Shown here piece by piece: positions 1-8,227 of a stretch of 18,284 nucleotides of DNA. Both the position numbers and the translations under genes were made by a program. Origin of the DNA: Lachnospiraceae bacterium (lineage in GTDB: Bacteria; Bacillota_A; Clostridia; Lachnospirales; Lachnospiraceae); the NCBI GenBank assembly GCA_017652545.1, contig JAGCAV010000430.1:1-18284 (forward strand). Direction: 5' to 3'. Every line of letters begins with the position of its first letter. Position 1 is the stretch's first letter. The notes beneath the pieces are model-generated. The model worked only from the letters and a program-made list of their open reading frames with translations, made no database searches and was not told the DNA's origin.

Positions 1-558
1 CGCAGGGAGATCTTTTCCAAAACCGGAAAAAGCCTGAAAAAGACCACGTACCAGGCAGTGCTTGAACGGTTTCCGCAGCTGGAGGACCCGGAAAAGGATC
101 CGCTGCAGTATCGGCGCATGCTTTCCCAGGTGATTCTGAAGGAACGGGAAAGACTGATGAACGATCATGACGCTTCCGGGAAAAGTGATGGGACAGGATC
201 CTGCCTTCCGGAATATGCCGTCCCTCTGCCGGCCTATAATGTATCCTGTTTCGGATGCAGCATCTGTGAGCGGATCTGTCCGCAGAAAGCAATTGATGTG
301 AAAGCCGAGGAGGGAGGAACACGCCTGATCCGGATCACGCCCTGGAAATGTACCGCCTGCGGCCTGTGCGTACGGATCTGTCCCCATGGCGGTCTGAACG
401 GGCTGCGGGAAACCGCCGTTCCCTATCTTGAAACGCTGCCGCTGGTGCGTGTGCCATCAGGATCCTGTGAAAAATGCGGCGCAGCCATCCGGCCGGGAAG
501 CACGCCGGCGCTCTGTGCTGTCTGTGCGGCTCAAAGCAGAAAAAAACTGCGAAGATGA
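1..558 (+). CDS. 4Fe-4S ferredoxin-type protein, 5' end missing
   Basis: The reading frame is open from base 1, so the true start lies upstream; 185 residues are visible. A GTG at 58 is in frame but has no reason to be the start. The fragment carries two ferredoxin motifs of the form CxxCxxCxxxCP, at about 247-282 and 349-384, so it should hold two [4Fe-4S] clusters and pass electrons. Near the C-terminus there is a CxxC pair, 12 residues, then a second CxxC (about 466-525), which looks like a small zinc-ribbon or rubredoxin-like knuckle. The visible N-terminus begins RREIFSKTGK, which may be a linker after another domain. The gene ends 20 bases before mobA, so the two are probably co-transcribed, and this suggests an electron-transfer or accessory role for a molybdenum enzyme encoded upstream. 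That role is inferred; the precise family was not recognised. Confidence 0.8.
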   Translation, partial: RREIFSKTGKSLKKTTYQAVLERFPQLEDPEKDPLQYRRMLSQVILKERERLMNDHDASGKSDGTGSCLPEYAVPLPAYNVSCFGCSICERICPQKAIDVKAEEGGTRLIRITPWKCTACGLCVRICPHGGLNGLRETAVPYLETLPLVRVPSGSCEKCGAAIRPGSTPALCAVCAAQSRKKLRR

Positions 559-578
559 TCATGGTATGAGGTTCGTTT

Positions 579-1148
579 ATGTACATAAAGACAGGACAAA
601 GCAGCCGTTTTTCCGCTGCGGTTCTCGCCGGCGGAAGATCTGTACGCATGGGCAGGGATAAGGCATCGCTGCCGTTTCAGGGGAGTACCCTGCTGGAGCA
701 CCAGGTCCGAAAGCTTCGCATGTGCGGTATTGAGGACATCATGATCTCCGGATCGACGCTTGAAGTGCCCGGCACACGTTTCGTACCGGATGTCTGGCCG
801 CACCTGGGTCCTATGAGCGGGATCCATGCATGTCTTCTGGCTGCAAAGTGTGAAGCGGTTCTTTTCATCAGTGTGGATACCCCCCTGATCCCACCGGAAG
901 TACTGCAGAAACTGCTGAACGCCCACACCGGCGGCGTGACGCTGCCCTCGCATGAGGAGTGGATCGAACCCCTGCCGGGGGTCTATGACACAGCGCTTGC
1001 CGGTTTATGCGAAACGATTTTGCACAGCGGCCGTACCGGAGTCCGCAGGCTCCTGGATCAGGTCCGGGTGCGTTATGTCCCGTATGAAAAAAATCCGGGT
1101 ATTTTTCTCAACTGCAACACGCCGGAGGAATATGAAAAGATCCTGTAA
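579..1148 (+). CDS. mobA: Molybdenum cofactor guanylyltransferase MobA
   Basis: MobA joins GMP from GTP to molybdopterin to make the guanine dinucleotide form of the molybdenum cofactor in the cytoplasm. The 189-residue product has the nucleotidyltransferase signature LAGG at residues 16-19 followed by RMGRDKA at 23-29, with the lysine that contacts phosphate. It has the D71-to-GPMSGI segment that binds guanine, the metal-binding Asp in SVDTPLIPP (D100), and a C-terminal NCNTPEEY that matches the usual NxNTPEDL ending. Length fits the family (about 190-200). The ATG at 579 has TGAGG at 567-571, a spacing of seven bases, which supports this start. It follows the Fe-S gene closely and is followed by a terminator, so it is the last gene of its operon. 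MocA-type cytidylyltransferases are related, but the RMGRDK motif and length favour MobA. Confidence 0.9.
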   Translation: MYIKTGQSSRFSAAVLAGGRSVRMGRDKASLPFQGSTLLEHQVRKLRMCGIEDIMISGSTLEVPGTRFVPDVWPHLGPMSGIHACLLAAKCEAVLFISVDTPLIPPEVLQKLLNAHTGGVTLPSHEEWIEPLPGVYDTALAGLCETILHSGRTGVRRLLDQVRVRYVPYEKNPGIFLNCNTPEEYEKIL

Positions 1149-1239
1149 TCCGCTTTCAGCCTGCCAGTCCTGATGAATGACAGCAGAGGATTTCAGGACA
1201 ATTGCTGATAAAAAAGCAGAAAAATACAGACAAGTCCAG

Positions 1240-1262
1240 ACCGGCCCGACGGCCGGTTTTTT
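1240..1262 (+). terminator. Intrinsic terminator after mobA
   Basis: A 7-bp GC-rich stem (ACCGGCC at 1240-1246 with GGCCGGT at 1251-1257) closes a four-base loop and runs directly into six Ts (1257-1262). This is a textbook Rho-independent terminator and separates the molybdenum-linked genes from the following operon. Confidence 0.9.
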
Positions 1263-1325
1263 ATCGTACGAGGAAATTCCTCCGAATTTCTGAATATGAC
1301 AGGCTGGACGGAACCGGACATGGGA

Positions 1326-1354
1326 TTGTCAATTTGGAATCAAAATAGTATACT
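1326..1354 (+). promoter_or_regulatory. Sigma-70-type promoter of the nine-gene operon
   Basis: TTGTCA at 1326-1331 and TATACT at 1349-1354 are separated by exactly 17 bases, and each matches the consensus hexamers at five of six positions. Transcription should begin near 1361, giving an untranslated leader of about 60 bases before the M42 peptidase gene. The segment lies between the mobA terminator and the first gene of the operon. No clear operator palindrome was seen around it. Confidence 0.75.
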
Positions 1355-1420
1355 GTCTATCATACGATTTAACGTGTTACCATAATACAGTGTTTTGAAC
1401 AGTCAGGAGTCCCCTGCCAT

Positions 1421-2434
1421 ATGAGAGATGAAAAGCTTCTTGAGAAACTGACACAAATCTGGGGTGTGGCCGGCTATGAGAGCGCGGTCCGGAAAGCCAT
1501 CGAAGAAGTGGTAATGCCCTATGCTGATGAAATGTGGACGGATGCCGTCGGCAACCTCATTGTTTTGAAAAAGGGAACAGACGGGCCGGGCAAAAAGAAG
1601 ATCATGTATGCCGCCCACATGGATCAGATCGGTTTTATTGTAAAGAATATTGAAGAGAACGGCCTTCTGCGCATTGCCAATATGGGTTGGAACTGGGCAG
1701 GATCTGCCTACAACGAACGGGTCACGTTCAGGAACGGGACCAAAGGTGTGGTCGGCTGTTATGGTCCCATTGAGGAAGCCGGCAATAAGATTGAAAAGCT
1801 GTTTGTCGATATCGGTGCCAAAAATGCGGAGGATGCCGGAAAATATGTCAGGGTCGGTGACTGTATAGGTTACGACGGACCGTTTGAACATATGGCGAAC
1901 GGAAGGCTCATTTCCAAATCACTGGATGACCGGCTTGGCTGTTATCAGATGATCGAAGCCCTGATTGAGAATCCCGGCACATATCCGAATGACTGCTATT
2001 ACTGTTTTGTGGTCCAGGAAGAACTGGGCTGCAGAGGATCACAGGTGGCGGCGCAGCAGATCCTGCCGGATATCGGGATCGCGGTCGATATCACACCTGC
2101 CCACGATTATCCGAATGACCTTACCGGAGCCGGCAAAGTTGGTGCCGGTATTTCCATAAAGATCTGTGATCCCTCGGTGGTGGCGGATGAAACGGTCGTT
2201 TCCGTCATGGAGAAGCTTTGCGAAGCACATGCCATTCCTTATCAGAGAGAGGTCATAGACCGCGGCGGGACGGACGCCTCGAGTATGAATCTTGTGGGAG
2301 CAGGGACGAGGACCGGCGGGATCTGTGTTGCAACCAGATATCCCCATTCCCAGAGCAATGTGGTATCAGCCGATGATATAGAGGCAGGTATTGACCTGAT
2401 GAACGTATTTTCCGCATATCGTTTTGAATTCTGA
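1421..2434 (+). CDS. M42 family metallo-aminopeptidase (FrvX/PepA-like)
   Basis: This is a cytoplasmic dinuclear metal aminopeptidase of the M42 family, which forms large oligomers and trims N-terminal residues from short peptides. All expected metal ligands and catalytic residues are visible in the 337 residues: His66 in AHMDQIG, the bridging Asp in SLDDRLG (169), the Glu pair in QEELGCRG (200-201, base and ligand), Asp223 in VDITPAHD, and His309 in RYPHSQSN. Length is typical (about 340-360). The ATG at 1421 has AGGAG at 1405-1409, slightly far at 11 bases. It is the first gene after a strong promoter, 26 bases ahead of an amidohydrolase and upstream of a peptide ABC transporter, so it probably processes the imported substrate. 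AHMDQIG in place of the usual AHMDEIG is a small deviation. Some M42 proteins are annotated as endoglucanases or cellulases, which is misleading. Confidence 0.9.
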   Translation: MRDEKLLEKLTQIWGVAGYESAVRKAIEEVVMPYADEMWTDAVGNLIVLKKGTDGPGKKKIMYAAHMDQIGFIVKNIEENGLLRIANMGWNWAGSAYNERVTFRNGTKGVVGCYGPIEEAGNKIEKLFVDIGAKNAEDAGKYVRVGDCIGYDGPFEHMANGRLISKSLDDRLGCYQMIEALIENPGTYPNDCYYCFVVQEELGCRGSQVAAQQILPDIGIAVDITPAHDYPNDLTGAGKVGAGISIKICDPSVVADETVVSVMEKLCEAHAIPYQREVIDRGGTDASSMNLVGAGTRTGGICVATRYPHSQSNVVSADDIEAGIDLMNVFSAYRFEF

Positions 2435-2460
2435 CGAGAATAAGAGACATCCCGCACGTT

Positions 2461-3723
2461 ATGATTGATCTGACTTTTCTGACCGGGAAGCCCGGTATTC
2501 AGTTTAAAAATGCCATGGTCCTTACGATGGACAACCATCAGGTGCTGCAGAACTGTGATGTACGGTGCCGGGACGGGGTGATCACACAGATCGGGCCCGG
2601 TCTTCCTGCCGGAAAGGATCATCTGATCGATGTATCCGGGGGGTATATCATGCCCGGTCTCATCGATGCGCATGTCCATTTTGACCAGGATTACATGGGT
2701 GTCATGTTTCTGGCGGCAGGGGTGACATGTGTCCGCAATATGCGGGGTTATGCCGATCATGTGAACCGGGCCGGAAGAATACGGGAAGGAAGCCTGAAAG
2801 GCCCCTATGTGGAATCCACCGGTCCGATTTTTGACGGGGAAGACCCGAATATTCCGGAAAATGACAACTGGATCATACGCACCCCGGAAGATGTGGATAA
2901 GGGCATTGCCTATACAAAGAGACATGGATTTCGGTTCATGAAGACCTATCCGTCCATTCGCCCGGAGATTTACCGGTATCTGATGCGTCGCTGTGCTGAT
3001 GAGGATCTTCCGGTGTCGGGACATATGACGAAGACGATCAGACATGAGGAGCTGGCCGATCTCGGGTATTACTGCTGCGAGCATTCGAGTTCACTTCCGA
3101 AAGAGGATCATGTCATCAGATACTGTGCAAAAGCGGGCATGTGGTACTGTCCGACGCAGCTGGTATGTGAGACGCTGCCTGATTATGTATGGAACGGGAA
3201 AAAACTGGAGGAGCTTGATAAGTGGACCTCACTTCCGATGTGCGTCCAGACAGAGTGGCTGCGGCGCAACGAGGTGATCAGCGAAAGCTACCGGCAGCAG
3301 GGAATTCGTCCGGACATTAACGTGATCATAAACAGGGGACGCGTTTTTATGGAACATTCCGATCTTGTCATGGCCGGTTCCGACTGTGCATATCCGGGTA
3401 TTATTCCGGGTTTTTCCCTTTGGACAGAACTTGAGAAACTGGTTTCACTGTATGGTATGTCCAATGAAGAGGCTCTGCTGTCCGCAACGGCCAGACCTGC
3501 CAGGTGCATGAAACTGGGCGGACGAAAGGGAAGGATCGTGCCGGGGATGGATGCGGACCTGATTATTCTGAAAGAGAATCCGCTCTCAGATATCCGGAAT
3601 ATTGCCTCGATCAGCATGGTGGTATGTGCGGGCACGGTATATACACAGGACTTCTTTGCCGGTGAACTGGAGAAGATCCATGAGCTGAAGGCGGTTGAGG
3701 AACCGGTGTTTGGAACGGGCTGA
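2461..3723 (+). CDS. Metal-dependent amidohydrolase (imidazolonepropionase/prolidase-like)
   Basis: A 420-residue member of the amidohydrolase superfamily with the two-part fold: a beta-sandwich built from both ends (residues 1-60 and 355-395) around a TIM barrel. The metal-site residues are in the expected order: HVH at 71-73, Lys161 in FMKTYP as the candidate carboxylated bridging lysine, His188 in SGHMTK, His208 in CEHSSS, and Asp308 in AGSDCAYPG. A lysine bridge and this spacing point to the binuclear prolidase/imidazolonepropionase-related group that hydrolyses amide or cyclic amide bonds. The exact substrate cannot be read. There is no signal peptide, so it acts in the cytoplasm. It sits 26 bases after the M42 peptidase and 68 bases before the binding-protein gene. 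The ATG at 2461 lacks a clear Shine-Dalgarno sequence (only a weak AAGAG nearby), so the start is the least certain part. Confidence 0.87.
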   Translation: MIDLTFLTGKPGIQFKNAMVLTMDNHQVLQNCDVRCRDGVITQIGPGLPAGKDHLIDVSGGYIMPGLIDAHVHFDQDYMGVMFLAAGVTCVRNMRGYADHVNRAGRIREGSLKGPYVESTGPIFDGEDPNIPENDNWIIRTPEDVDKGIAYTKRHGFRFMKTYPSIRPEIYRYLMRRCADEDLPVSGHMTKTIRHEELADLGYYCCEHSSSLPKEDHVIRYCAKAGMWYCPTQLVCETLPDYVWNGKKLEELDKWTSLPMCVQTEWLRRNEVISESYRQQGIRPDINVIINRGRVFMEHSDLVMAGSDCAYPGIIPGFSLWTELEKLVSLYGMSNEEALLSATARPARCMKLGGRKGRIVPGMDADLIILKENPLSDIRNIASISMVVCAGTVYTQDFFAGELEKIHELKAVEEPVFGTG

Positions 3724-3791
3724 TCCCCGGGAACAGGGAAACTGTGGTCAGCGGACCATTTAGTATAACAACAAAGAAAAGGAGAAACCTC

Positions 3792-5282
3792 ATGAAAAAA
3801 GCCATCACTTGTTTACTGACACTCGGACTGGCTGCTGCTCTTTCCATCGGGGCATTGGCTGCAGGACGGACGGACATCAACATCGCCATTGATGCCGATG
3901 TTCAATCGTTTCATCCTTCGGACTGGAACACGACCAATGAGAAGAACATCGGAGATCAGATCTATGACACGCTGATGTTTGTCCCCATGGATGGAGATGA
4001 ATCCAAGATAGAGCCGAGAATTGCGGAAGGCTATGAAATGACCGATGACGGACTGGTTTATACATTCCATATCCGGGACGACGTGACATTCCATGATGGC
4101 TCCGCGCTTACCGCGGAGGATTGTGCCTTTTCCGTACAGCTGTATATTGATTCCGAATACCAGGGAACTTCCGCGGATGTCGGTAAAGTGGAAGCCACGG
4201 ATGACAGGACACTGGTCGTTACGCTCAATGCGCCGTTTGCTCCGTTCCTGGGCGACATCTGTGCCATGCATATCGGATCCAAAGCTTACCATGATGCTGT
4301 TTCCGAGGAAGAATACATGAGCAATCCCGTCGGGTCCGGGCCTTACAGATTTGTGAGCCATACCATCGACAACAGTGTTGTTCTGGAAGCCTATGACGGA
4401 TACTACCGCGGGGAAGCCGCCATTAAGAATGTTACCTATTATGTGATCAAGACGACTGCTCCGCAGGCACTGATGAGCAGGCAGGTCGATTTTGCGGAAG
4501 TGGAAGCTGCATCGCTTGTCATGCTGCAGGCGGATCCGGAAATTACCGTCACACCGGTACCGACTTCCGGGTTCACGCATCTGGTCATGAATACCGAGAA
4601 GGCTCCGTTTGATGATGTGCGAGTCCGCCAGGCGATCAACTATGCGATCGACCGGCAGAATGTCGTGAACGTGATCTATGAAGGTGAGGCGGAAGAGAAT
4701 TCCAATATCTGCGCCAAGACCCGCTATGGCTATTCGGATGACCAGTTCCAGTACACCTATGATCCGGATAAAGCAAAGGAACTGCTTGCAGAGGCAGGCG
4801 TGGAAGAAGGCACTGATCTTGGCGCGATCCTCTGTGCGGAGAAATATTCCAACCTGGCGACGGTTCTGCAGGGAGACCTGAAGAAGGTCGGTCTTGAGTG
4901 TACGATTGAGATCAAGGAATTCAACAAATACATTGAACTTCTCACCAGCGGTGAGTTTACGCTCTGCGCGCTTGAGATGACACTCGAAGGCGACAGCCAG
5001 ATGCTTGAGTACGCGCTCACCACTCCGTTCATCGGCATGGCCAACAATGCCAGATATTCCGATGAAACCATGGATAAGCTGTTTGAGGATGCCCGTGTGG
5101 AACCGGACAACGAAAAGAGACTGGAGCTGTTTGACCAGATCCTGAGCAAAGCGCAGGATGAAGCAATTTATGCGGTGATCTGCAATCCGCAGATTCTGTA
5201 TGCCTATAACAAGAATCTGACAACGACGGATTTCGTCCTGGAAGGAAACTACTATCTGTTTGATTACGCATGGAATGAATAA
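3792..5282 (+). CDS. Dpp/Opp-type extracellular solute-binding protein
   Basis: The substrate-capturing protein of a peptide-type ABC importer (SBP_bac_5 family), 496 residues. The start at ATG 3792 is fixed by AAAGGAG at 3778-3784 with seven bases of spacing; upstream in-frame extension adds sequence in front of an obvious signal peptide. That peptide is KK at 2-3, a hydrophobic stretch to about residue 20, and an ALA cleavage site at 21-23. No lipobox cysteine follows, which is unusual for a Gram-positive binding protein. Family features include the N-terminal FHPSDWNT region, the GYEMTDDGLVYTFHIRDDVTFHDG segment (residues about 80-103, quoted here only in outline), NPVGSGPYRF, and VRVRQAINYAIDR. 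A strong hairpin lies between this gene and the permeases, so it may be made in excess over them. Dipeptide, oligopeptide, nickel and other ligands are all known in this family. Confidence 0.92.
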   Translation: MKKAITCLLTLGLAAALSIGALAAGRTDINIAIDADVQSFHPSDWNTTNEKNIGDQIYDTLMFVPMDGDESKIEPRIAEGYEMTDDGLVYTFHIRDDVTFHDGSALTAEDCAFSVQLYIDSEYQGTSADVGKVEATDDRTLVVTLNAPFAPFLGDICAMHIGSKAYHDAVSEEEYMSNPVGSGPYRFVSHTIDNSVVLEAYDGYYRGEAAIKNVTYYVIKTTAPQALMSRQVDFAEVEAASLVMLQADPEITVTPVPTSGFTHLVMNTEKAPFDDVRVRQAINYAIDRQNVVNVIYEGEAEENSNICAKTRYGYSDDQFQYTYDPDKAKELLAEAGVEEGTDLGAILCAEKYSNLATVLQGDLKKVGLECTIEIKEFNKYIELLTSGEFTLCALEMTLEGDSQMLEYALTTPFIGMANNARYSDETMDKLFEDARVEPDNEKRLELFDQILSKAQDEAIYAVICNPQILYAYNKNLTTTDFVLEGNYYLFDYAWNE

Positions 5283-5301
5283 GACAGATCCGATGCACGG
5301 T

Positions 5302-5338
5302 GTACCTCCGGTGCGGGTAAAACCCGCGCCGGAGGTAC
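5302..5338 (+). promoter_or_regulatory. Intercistronic 17-bp hairpin between binding protein and permease genes
   Basis: GTACCTCCGGTGCGGGT (5302-5318) pairs with 5322-5338 around a three-base AAA loop, 17 pairs with one G-U. Only a mixed pyrimidine run (TCTCTTCC) follows, with no true T-tract, so it is more likely a partial terminator or an mRNA 3'-end stabiliser than a full stop. Such hairpins after binding-protein genes, known from malE and others, let the binding protein outnumber the membrane parts. The effect here is inferred. Confidence 0.75.
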
Positions 5339-5365
5339 TCTCTTCCGTGAGACAGGGGCAATGCT

Positions 5366-6316
5366 ATGACTAAATATATATTGAAAAGAATTCTGTATAT
5401 GATCCCGGTTCTGCTGGGGGTATCGTTCCTGGTATTTACCATTCTTTCACTGACACCCGGCGATCCGGGTTCTATCATGCTTGGGATCACAGCTAAACCC
5501 GAGGACATTGCCAGGCTGAACGAAGAGTTTGGATACAACAGACCCTTTTTTATAAGGTTCTTTGATTATATTAAGAATATTGTGCTGCATTTTGATCTCG
5601 GTACATCTTATGCGACAAGGCAGCCGGTCATCAATTCGATCGTCGCCCGTTTTCCGAACACCCTTCTGCTGGCATTTCTGGCGATGATTGTTGAGTCCCT
5701 GCTGGGTGTATCCATGGGGATCATCTCTGCAGTGAGGCAGTATTCCAGGCTGGATCGCGTGATGGTGGTCGTTGCCCTGGTCTTTGCTTCCATCCCCGGT
5801 TTTTGGCTGGGGCTGATGCTGATCACGCTGTTTTCCGTCAAACTGAAGCTTCTGCCTGTATTCGGGGCAGACAGTCTGAAGCATTTCATTCTGCCCACGC
5901 TGACCGTGTCTCTGACCAGCGCGGCGGAACTTCTCAGGCTCACGCGGGCTTCCATGCTGGAGACGGTACGACAGGAATATATCCGTACCGCCCAGGCAAA
6001 AGGTGCTTCCGAAAGAGTTGTAATCTGGCGGCACGCGCTCCGAAACGCGCTGATCCCTGTCGTGACCAGCATGGGTACCAGCTTCGGGGCATCGCTGGGC
6101 GGCGCCATCATCGCCGAAACCGTGTTCTCCATGCCCGGCATGGGAACGCTGATGACAAATGCCATTCGACAGAAAGATGTTCCGACAGTCATGGGTGCAA
6201 CCCTGTTCCTGGCTGTCCTGTTCAGTGTGGTCGTACTGATCGTCGATATTCTTTACGCGTTCATCGATCCCCGCATCAAAGCAAAGTACAGGAATGGGGG
6301 AAAGGGCCGTGAATAG
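5366..6316 (+). CDS. Dpp/Opp-type ABC transporter permease (DppB-like)
   Basis: An inner-membrane permease of the DppB/OppB/GsiC type, 316 residues, with the typical N-terminus (an amphipathic KYILKRILYMIPVLLG start leading into the first membrane helix). A long external segment runs over residues 30-95, and five further hydrophobic segments fall between about 98 and 300. The cytoplasmic EAA coupling loop, EYIRTAQAKG at 204-213, is the site that docks onto the ATPases. The protein ends with the family's DPRIK near residues 301-305. ATG 5366 has AGGGG at 5354-5358, seven bases away. It overlaps the next permease gene by eight bases, so their translation is probably coupled. Substrate specificity cannot be told from the permease. 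Confidence 0.93.
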   Translation: MTKYILKRILYMIPVLLGVSFLVFTILSLTPGDPGSIMLGITAKPEDIARLNEEFGYNRPFFIRFFDYIKNIVLHFDLGTSYATRQPVINSIVARFPNTLLLAFLAMIVESLLGVSMGIISAVRQYSRLDRVMVVVALVFASIPGFWLGLMLITLFSVKLKLLPVFGADSLKHFILPTLTVSLTSAAELLRLTRASMLETVRQEYIRTAQAKGASERVVIWRHALRNALIPVVTSMGTSFGASLGGAIIAETVFSMPGMGTLMTNAIRQKDVPTVMGATLFLAVLFSVVVLIVDILYAFIDPRIKAKYRNGGKGRE

Positions 6317-7175
6317 AACAATGAGAAAAAGAAATTCGCAGCTGAAGGAATTCTGGAGGCGCTTTAAGAAGAACAAAACAGCCATGATGGGGCTGGCCAT
6401 ACTGACCGTTATTGTCTTAATTGCTGTTTTCGCAGACCTGATCGTTCCCTATTCCAAATGTATCGAGCAGATCGGTGCCGACAGACTGCAGACGCCGAAC
6501 CCTGCTCACTGGTTCGGGACAGACGAACTGGGCAGAGACCTGTTTTCACGGGTCGTGCACGGTTCACGCTATTCACTGTTCGTCGGAGTGGTGACATCGC
6601 TGATCGCTCTGGTGATCGGAGCTGTTCTGGGAGCAAGCGCGGCATATTTCGGAGGCGTGATCGACAATGTGATTATGCGTATCATAGATGTTTTTATGTG
6701 TGTGCCGCCCATTCTGCTTTCTCTTGCGGTGGTGTCCGCATTGGGGACCAACCTTCGCAATCTGATCATAGCCATCACCATCTCCTGTATTCCCGGAAAC
6801 GTGAGGCTGATCCGATCTGTTGTGCTGACCGTAGCAGAGCAGGATTATGTGGAAGCGGCAAGGTCATACGGTGCTTCAAACGCACGCATTATTTTCCGCT
6901 ATGTTCTTCCGAATGCCATGGGACCGATCATCGTCAATACGACGATGATGATCTCCAGCATGATCCTTTCGGCAGCCGGCCTCTCATTCATCGGCATGGG
7001 CATTCAACCGCCCACACCTGAATGGGGAGCGCTGCTTTCCAATGCGCAGACATATATTTTTTCTGCGCCGTACCTGCTGTTTTTCCCGGGTATCTTCATT
7101 ATCCTGACGTCGCTTGCTTTCAACCTTGTGGGCGACGGGCTGACGGATGCCCTGGATCCGAAGCTGAAAGACTGA
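6309..7175 (+). CDS. Dpp/Opp-type ABC transporter permease (DppC-like)
   Basis: The partner permease of the DppC/OppC type, about 288 residues. It has the short cytoplasmic N-terminus (LKEFWRRFKKNKTAMMG) and a first helix at about 24-47. The family motif HWFGTDELGRDLFSR follows at 67-81, then four or five further helices. The EAA coupling loop DYVEAARSYG is at 179-188. The GTG at 6309 was chosen as start because GGGGG at 6296-6300 is eight bases upstream and the overlap with dppB-like is only eight bases. ATG 6294 and ATG 6321 are alternatives in the same frame with poorer ribosome sites. It is followed after 14 bases by the first ATPase gene. The functional call is secure; the start codon is not. 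Confidence 0.91.
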   Translation: MNRTMRKRNSQLKEFWRRFKKNKTAMMGLAILTVIVLIAVFADLIVPYSKCIEQIGADRLQTPNPAHWFGTDELGRDLFSRVVHGSRYSLFVGVVTSLIALVIGAVLGASAAYFGGVIDNVIMRIIDVFMCVPPILLSLAVVSALGTNLRNLIIAITISCIPGNVRLIRSVVLTVAEQDYVEAARSYGASNARIIFRYVLPNAMGPIIVNTTMMISSMILSAAGLSFIGMGIQPPTPEWGALLSNAQTYIFSAPYLLFFPGIFIILTSLAFNLVGDGLTDALDPKLKD

Positions 7176-7189
7176 TGGAGGTGGGAGTT

Positions 7190-8227
7190 ATGTCAGAAAA
7201 AGAACTGCTGCGTGTCGATCACCTCAGCATTGTTTACCAGACAGATCTGGAGACGGTCTATGCCGTTAATGACATCAGTTTTTCCATGAAAGAGGGAGAA
7301 ACGCTCGGACTCGTCGGGGAGACCGGAGCCGGGAAGACGACAACTGCACTGGGGATCATGGGTCTGCTGCCGAAGCGCACTGCCCGTGTGACCGGCGGGC
7401 ATGTCATCTATCGTGACAGAAATCTGCAGGAGCTGTCGGCAAAGGAGATGCTCGGTGTGCGGGGAAAGCAGATCTCCATGATTTTCCAGGATCCCATGAC
7501 AGCGCTCAATCCCGTGCTCACGGTAGGGGACCAGATCGCTGAAGCACTGCAGCTCCACAATACCGGCAAAATGCAGCCTGACGAGATCCGGCAAAAAGTG
7601 GATGAAACGCTTGAAATGGTAGGTATTCCCAAAGAACGTTCAGGAGAGTACCCCTATCAGTTTTCGGGCGGGATGCGTCAGAGGGTGGTGATCGCCATGG
7701 CGCTGATCTGTGACCCGTCGCTGCTGATTGCCGACGAACCCACGACTGCGCTTGACGTAACCATTCAGGCTCAGATTCTGACCATGATCTGTGACCTGCA
7801 GAGGCAGTATGGTACAGCGGTTATCATGATCACACATGATCTTGGCGTGGTGGCGGAAACCTGCGATAAGGTCGCCATCATGTATGCCGGAGAAATTGTT
7901 GAGTATGGAACGCTGGAGGATATCTTTACCGGATCGCATCATCATCCGTATACAATCGGTCTGTTCGGTTCCATTCCGTCGCTGACAAAGGAAACCAGGC
8001 GTCTGTCGCCGATCGAAGGCCTCATGCCTGATCCGACTCTGCGGCCGGAAGGTTGCGCTTTTGCTCCGAGATGCAGGTTCTGTACGGAGGAGTGTCGGCA
8101 CAGCAAGCCTGAAGTCCGGGAGGAAGAAGGGCATCAGATCCGATGCCATTATGCCGGTCAGGCATTGGCGTCGGGGTCCGATTTCTTTGAGGAAGCTGAG
8201 AACGCTAAGGAGGAGCGGCATGCCTGA
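7190..8227 (+). CDS. Dpp/Opp-type ABC transporter ATPase (DppD-like)
   Basis: A 345-residue ATPase that powers the importer. Walker A is GETGAGKT at 43-50, the Q-loop glutamine is Q100, the signature is FSGGMRQR at 158-165, Walker B is LLIADEP at 178-184, and the switch histidine is H216 in ITHDLG. The C-terminal oligopeptide extension has clustered cysteines, [14 protein letters not shown] and a later IRCHY. This pattern is common in DppD/OppD-type subunits and has been reported to hold a [4Fe-4S] cluster in at least one member. ATG 7190 is preferred because GGAGG at 7177-7181 is eight bases upstream; ATG 7175 is in frame but lacks such a site. It overlaps the next gene by eight bases, a sign of translational coupling. 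Confidence 0.93.
   Translation: MSEKELLRVDHLSIVYQTDLETVYAVNDISFSMKEGETLGLVGETGAGKTTTALGIMGLLPKRTARVTGGHVIYRDRNLQELSAKEMLGVRGKQISMIFQDPMTALNPVLTVGDQIAEALQLHNTGKMQPDEIRQKVDETLEMVGIPKERSGEYPYQFSGGMRQRVVIAMALICDPSLLIADEPTTALDVTIQAQILTMICDLQRQYGTAVIMITHDLGVVAETCDKVAIMYAGEIVEYGTLEDIFTGSHHHPYTIGLFGSIPSLTKETRRLSPIEGLMPDPTLRPEGCAFAPRCRFCTEECRHSKPEVREEEGHQIRCHYAGQALASGSDFFEEAENAKEERHA

Noticed and set aside
2242..3084. 280-codon minus-strand open frame across the M42 and amidohydrolase genes
   Set aside because: It runs antisense to two genes with complete metal-site motifs and shows no domain; it is a shadow frame of GC-biased codons.
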